DNA from: Bacillus sp. SD075
GTDB taxonomy: Bacteria; Bacillota; Bacilli; Bacillales; DSM-1321
NCBI RefSeq assembly: GCF_017355165.1
Contig: NZ_JADILK010000014.1
Coordinates: 1-64,000 of the forward strand
Direction: 5' to 3'
DNA: 64,000 nucleotides
The first letter of the stretch is position 1, and each line of letters starts with the position of its first letter. The position numbers and the translations under genes were made by a program. Positions 63,882 through 64,000 of this stretch are shown piece by piece. The notes under the pieces were generated by a model that was given only the letters and a program-made list of their open reading frames with translations, made no database searches and was not told the origin of the DNA.

Positions 63882-64000
63882 TTAAATTACTTCCGCTTTC
63901 TTTATTACAGTAGGCTGTTTTAAACCAATAACTGATTTTTCACTAGTAATTCTCACTTCTTTATCGGTTATGATATTTTCAATGATAGCCCCTTCTTCAA
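63882..64000 (-). CDS. glgD: GlgD (ADP-glucose pyrophosphorylase subunit), C-terminus
   Basis: Partial: only the last 38 codons are inside the window. The frame reads EEGAIIENIITDKEVRITSE then KSVIGLKQPTVIKKAEVI and stops with TAA at 63882-63884. The pattern of left-handed-beta-helix turns (GAIIENIITDKEVRI) is that of glucose-1-phosphate adenylyltransferase C-termini, and its position before glgA fits the Bacillus order glgB-C-D-A-P. The choice of GlgD over GlgC rests on that order. Confidence 0.75.
   Translation of the reverse strand, partial: EEGAIIENIITDKEVRITSEKSVIGLKQPTVIKKAEVI

Overview
The window looks like chromosomal DNA of a low-GC, endospore-forming Bacillaceae, most likely Peribacillus (the Bacillus simplex/frigoritolerans group). 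I infer this from a gerA-type germination operon, ClpE under CtsR-type boxes, Fur and LexA boxes of Bacillus type, AGGAGG ribosome sites with frequent TTG/GTG starts, and a polysaccharide locus resembling the B. subtilis spore-coat ytcABC/cotSA region. No tRNA, rRNA or CRISPR array was seen.

Layout. 1-1.4 kb: IS1182 scrap, a 30-codon ORF under a LexA-type box, and a broken small gene. 1.4-5.2 kb: glutarate / L-2-hydroxyglutarate operon (GntR regulator, lhgO, DUF3870, glaH) with three operator half-sites and a folded leader before glaH. 5.3-9.7 kb: broken GyrI-like gene, Dph6-like ATPase, solitary integrase, uvsE, PCYCGC lipoprotein. 10-14 kb: germinant-receptor operon (A-C-B order). 14-20.5 kb: formate dehydrogenase relic, pullulanase, clpE, NlpC/P60 hydrolase. 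21-31 kb: YdjM-like membrane protein with a LexA-like box, LysR/YeiH pair, E. coli-type SpeD, OpuC-type osmoprotectant transporter, acyl-CoA dehydrogenase with a cre site. 31.5-38.5 kb: IS110 relic, nuclease-like protein, Fur-boxed flavodoxin, IDEAL-domain protein, two coupled small genes, MFS exporter, aminotransferase fragment, DUF192.

38.9-50.5 kb is the most unusual part. galU, ugd and a UDP-glucuronate-type epimerase supply UDP-GlcA/UDP-GalA. Between them lies a coupled gene pair: a GT4 glycosyltransferase with a long Gln/Lys-rich tail, and a protein with two tandem divergent kinase-like domains. Next to it are a Gln-rich protein with three 47-residue repeats, a decayed relative of the kinase-like domain, a decayed possible surface protein, two decayed copies of one integrase, and a prolyl 4-hydroxylase. 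I read this as a partly decayed spore-surface (or capsule) glycosylation island.

50.8-64 kb: an HTH-HTH-coiled-coil-J-domain protein, a VOC protein, an IS110 element with a one-base frameshift and a structured upstream region (candidate bridge RNA), a BlaI/M56/DoxX module with matching operators, housekeeping genes (NAD(P)-binding protein, histidine phosphatase, UPF0316, exonuclease III, cardiolipin synthase) and the glycogen genes glgA and glgD (partial, running off the right edge).
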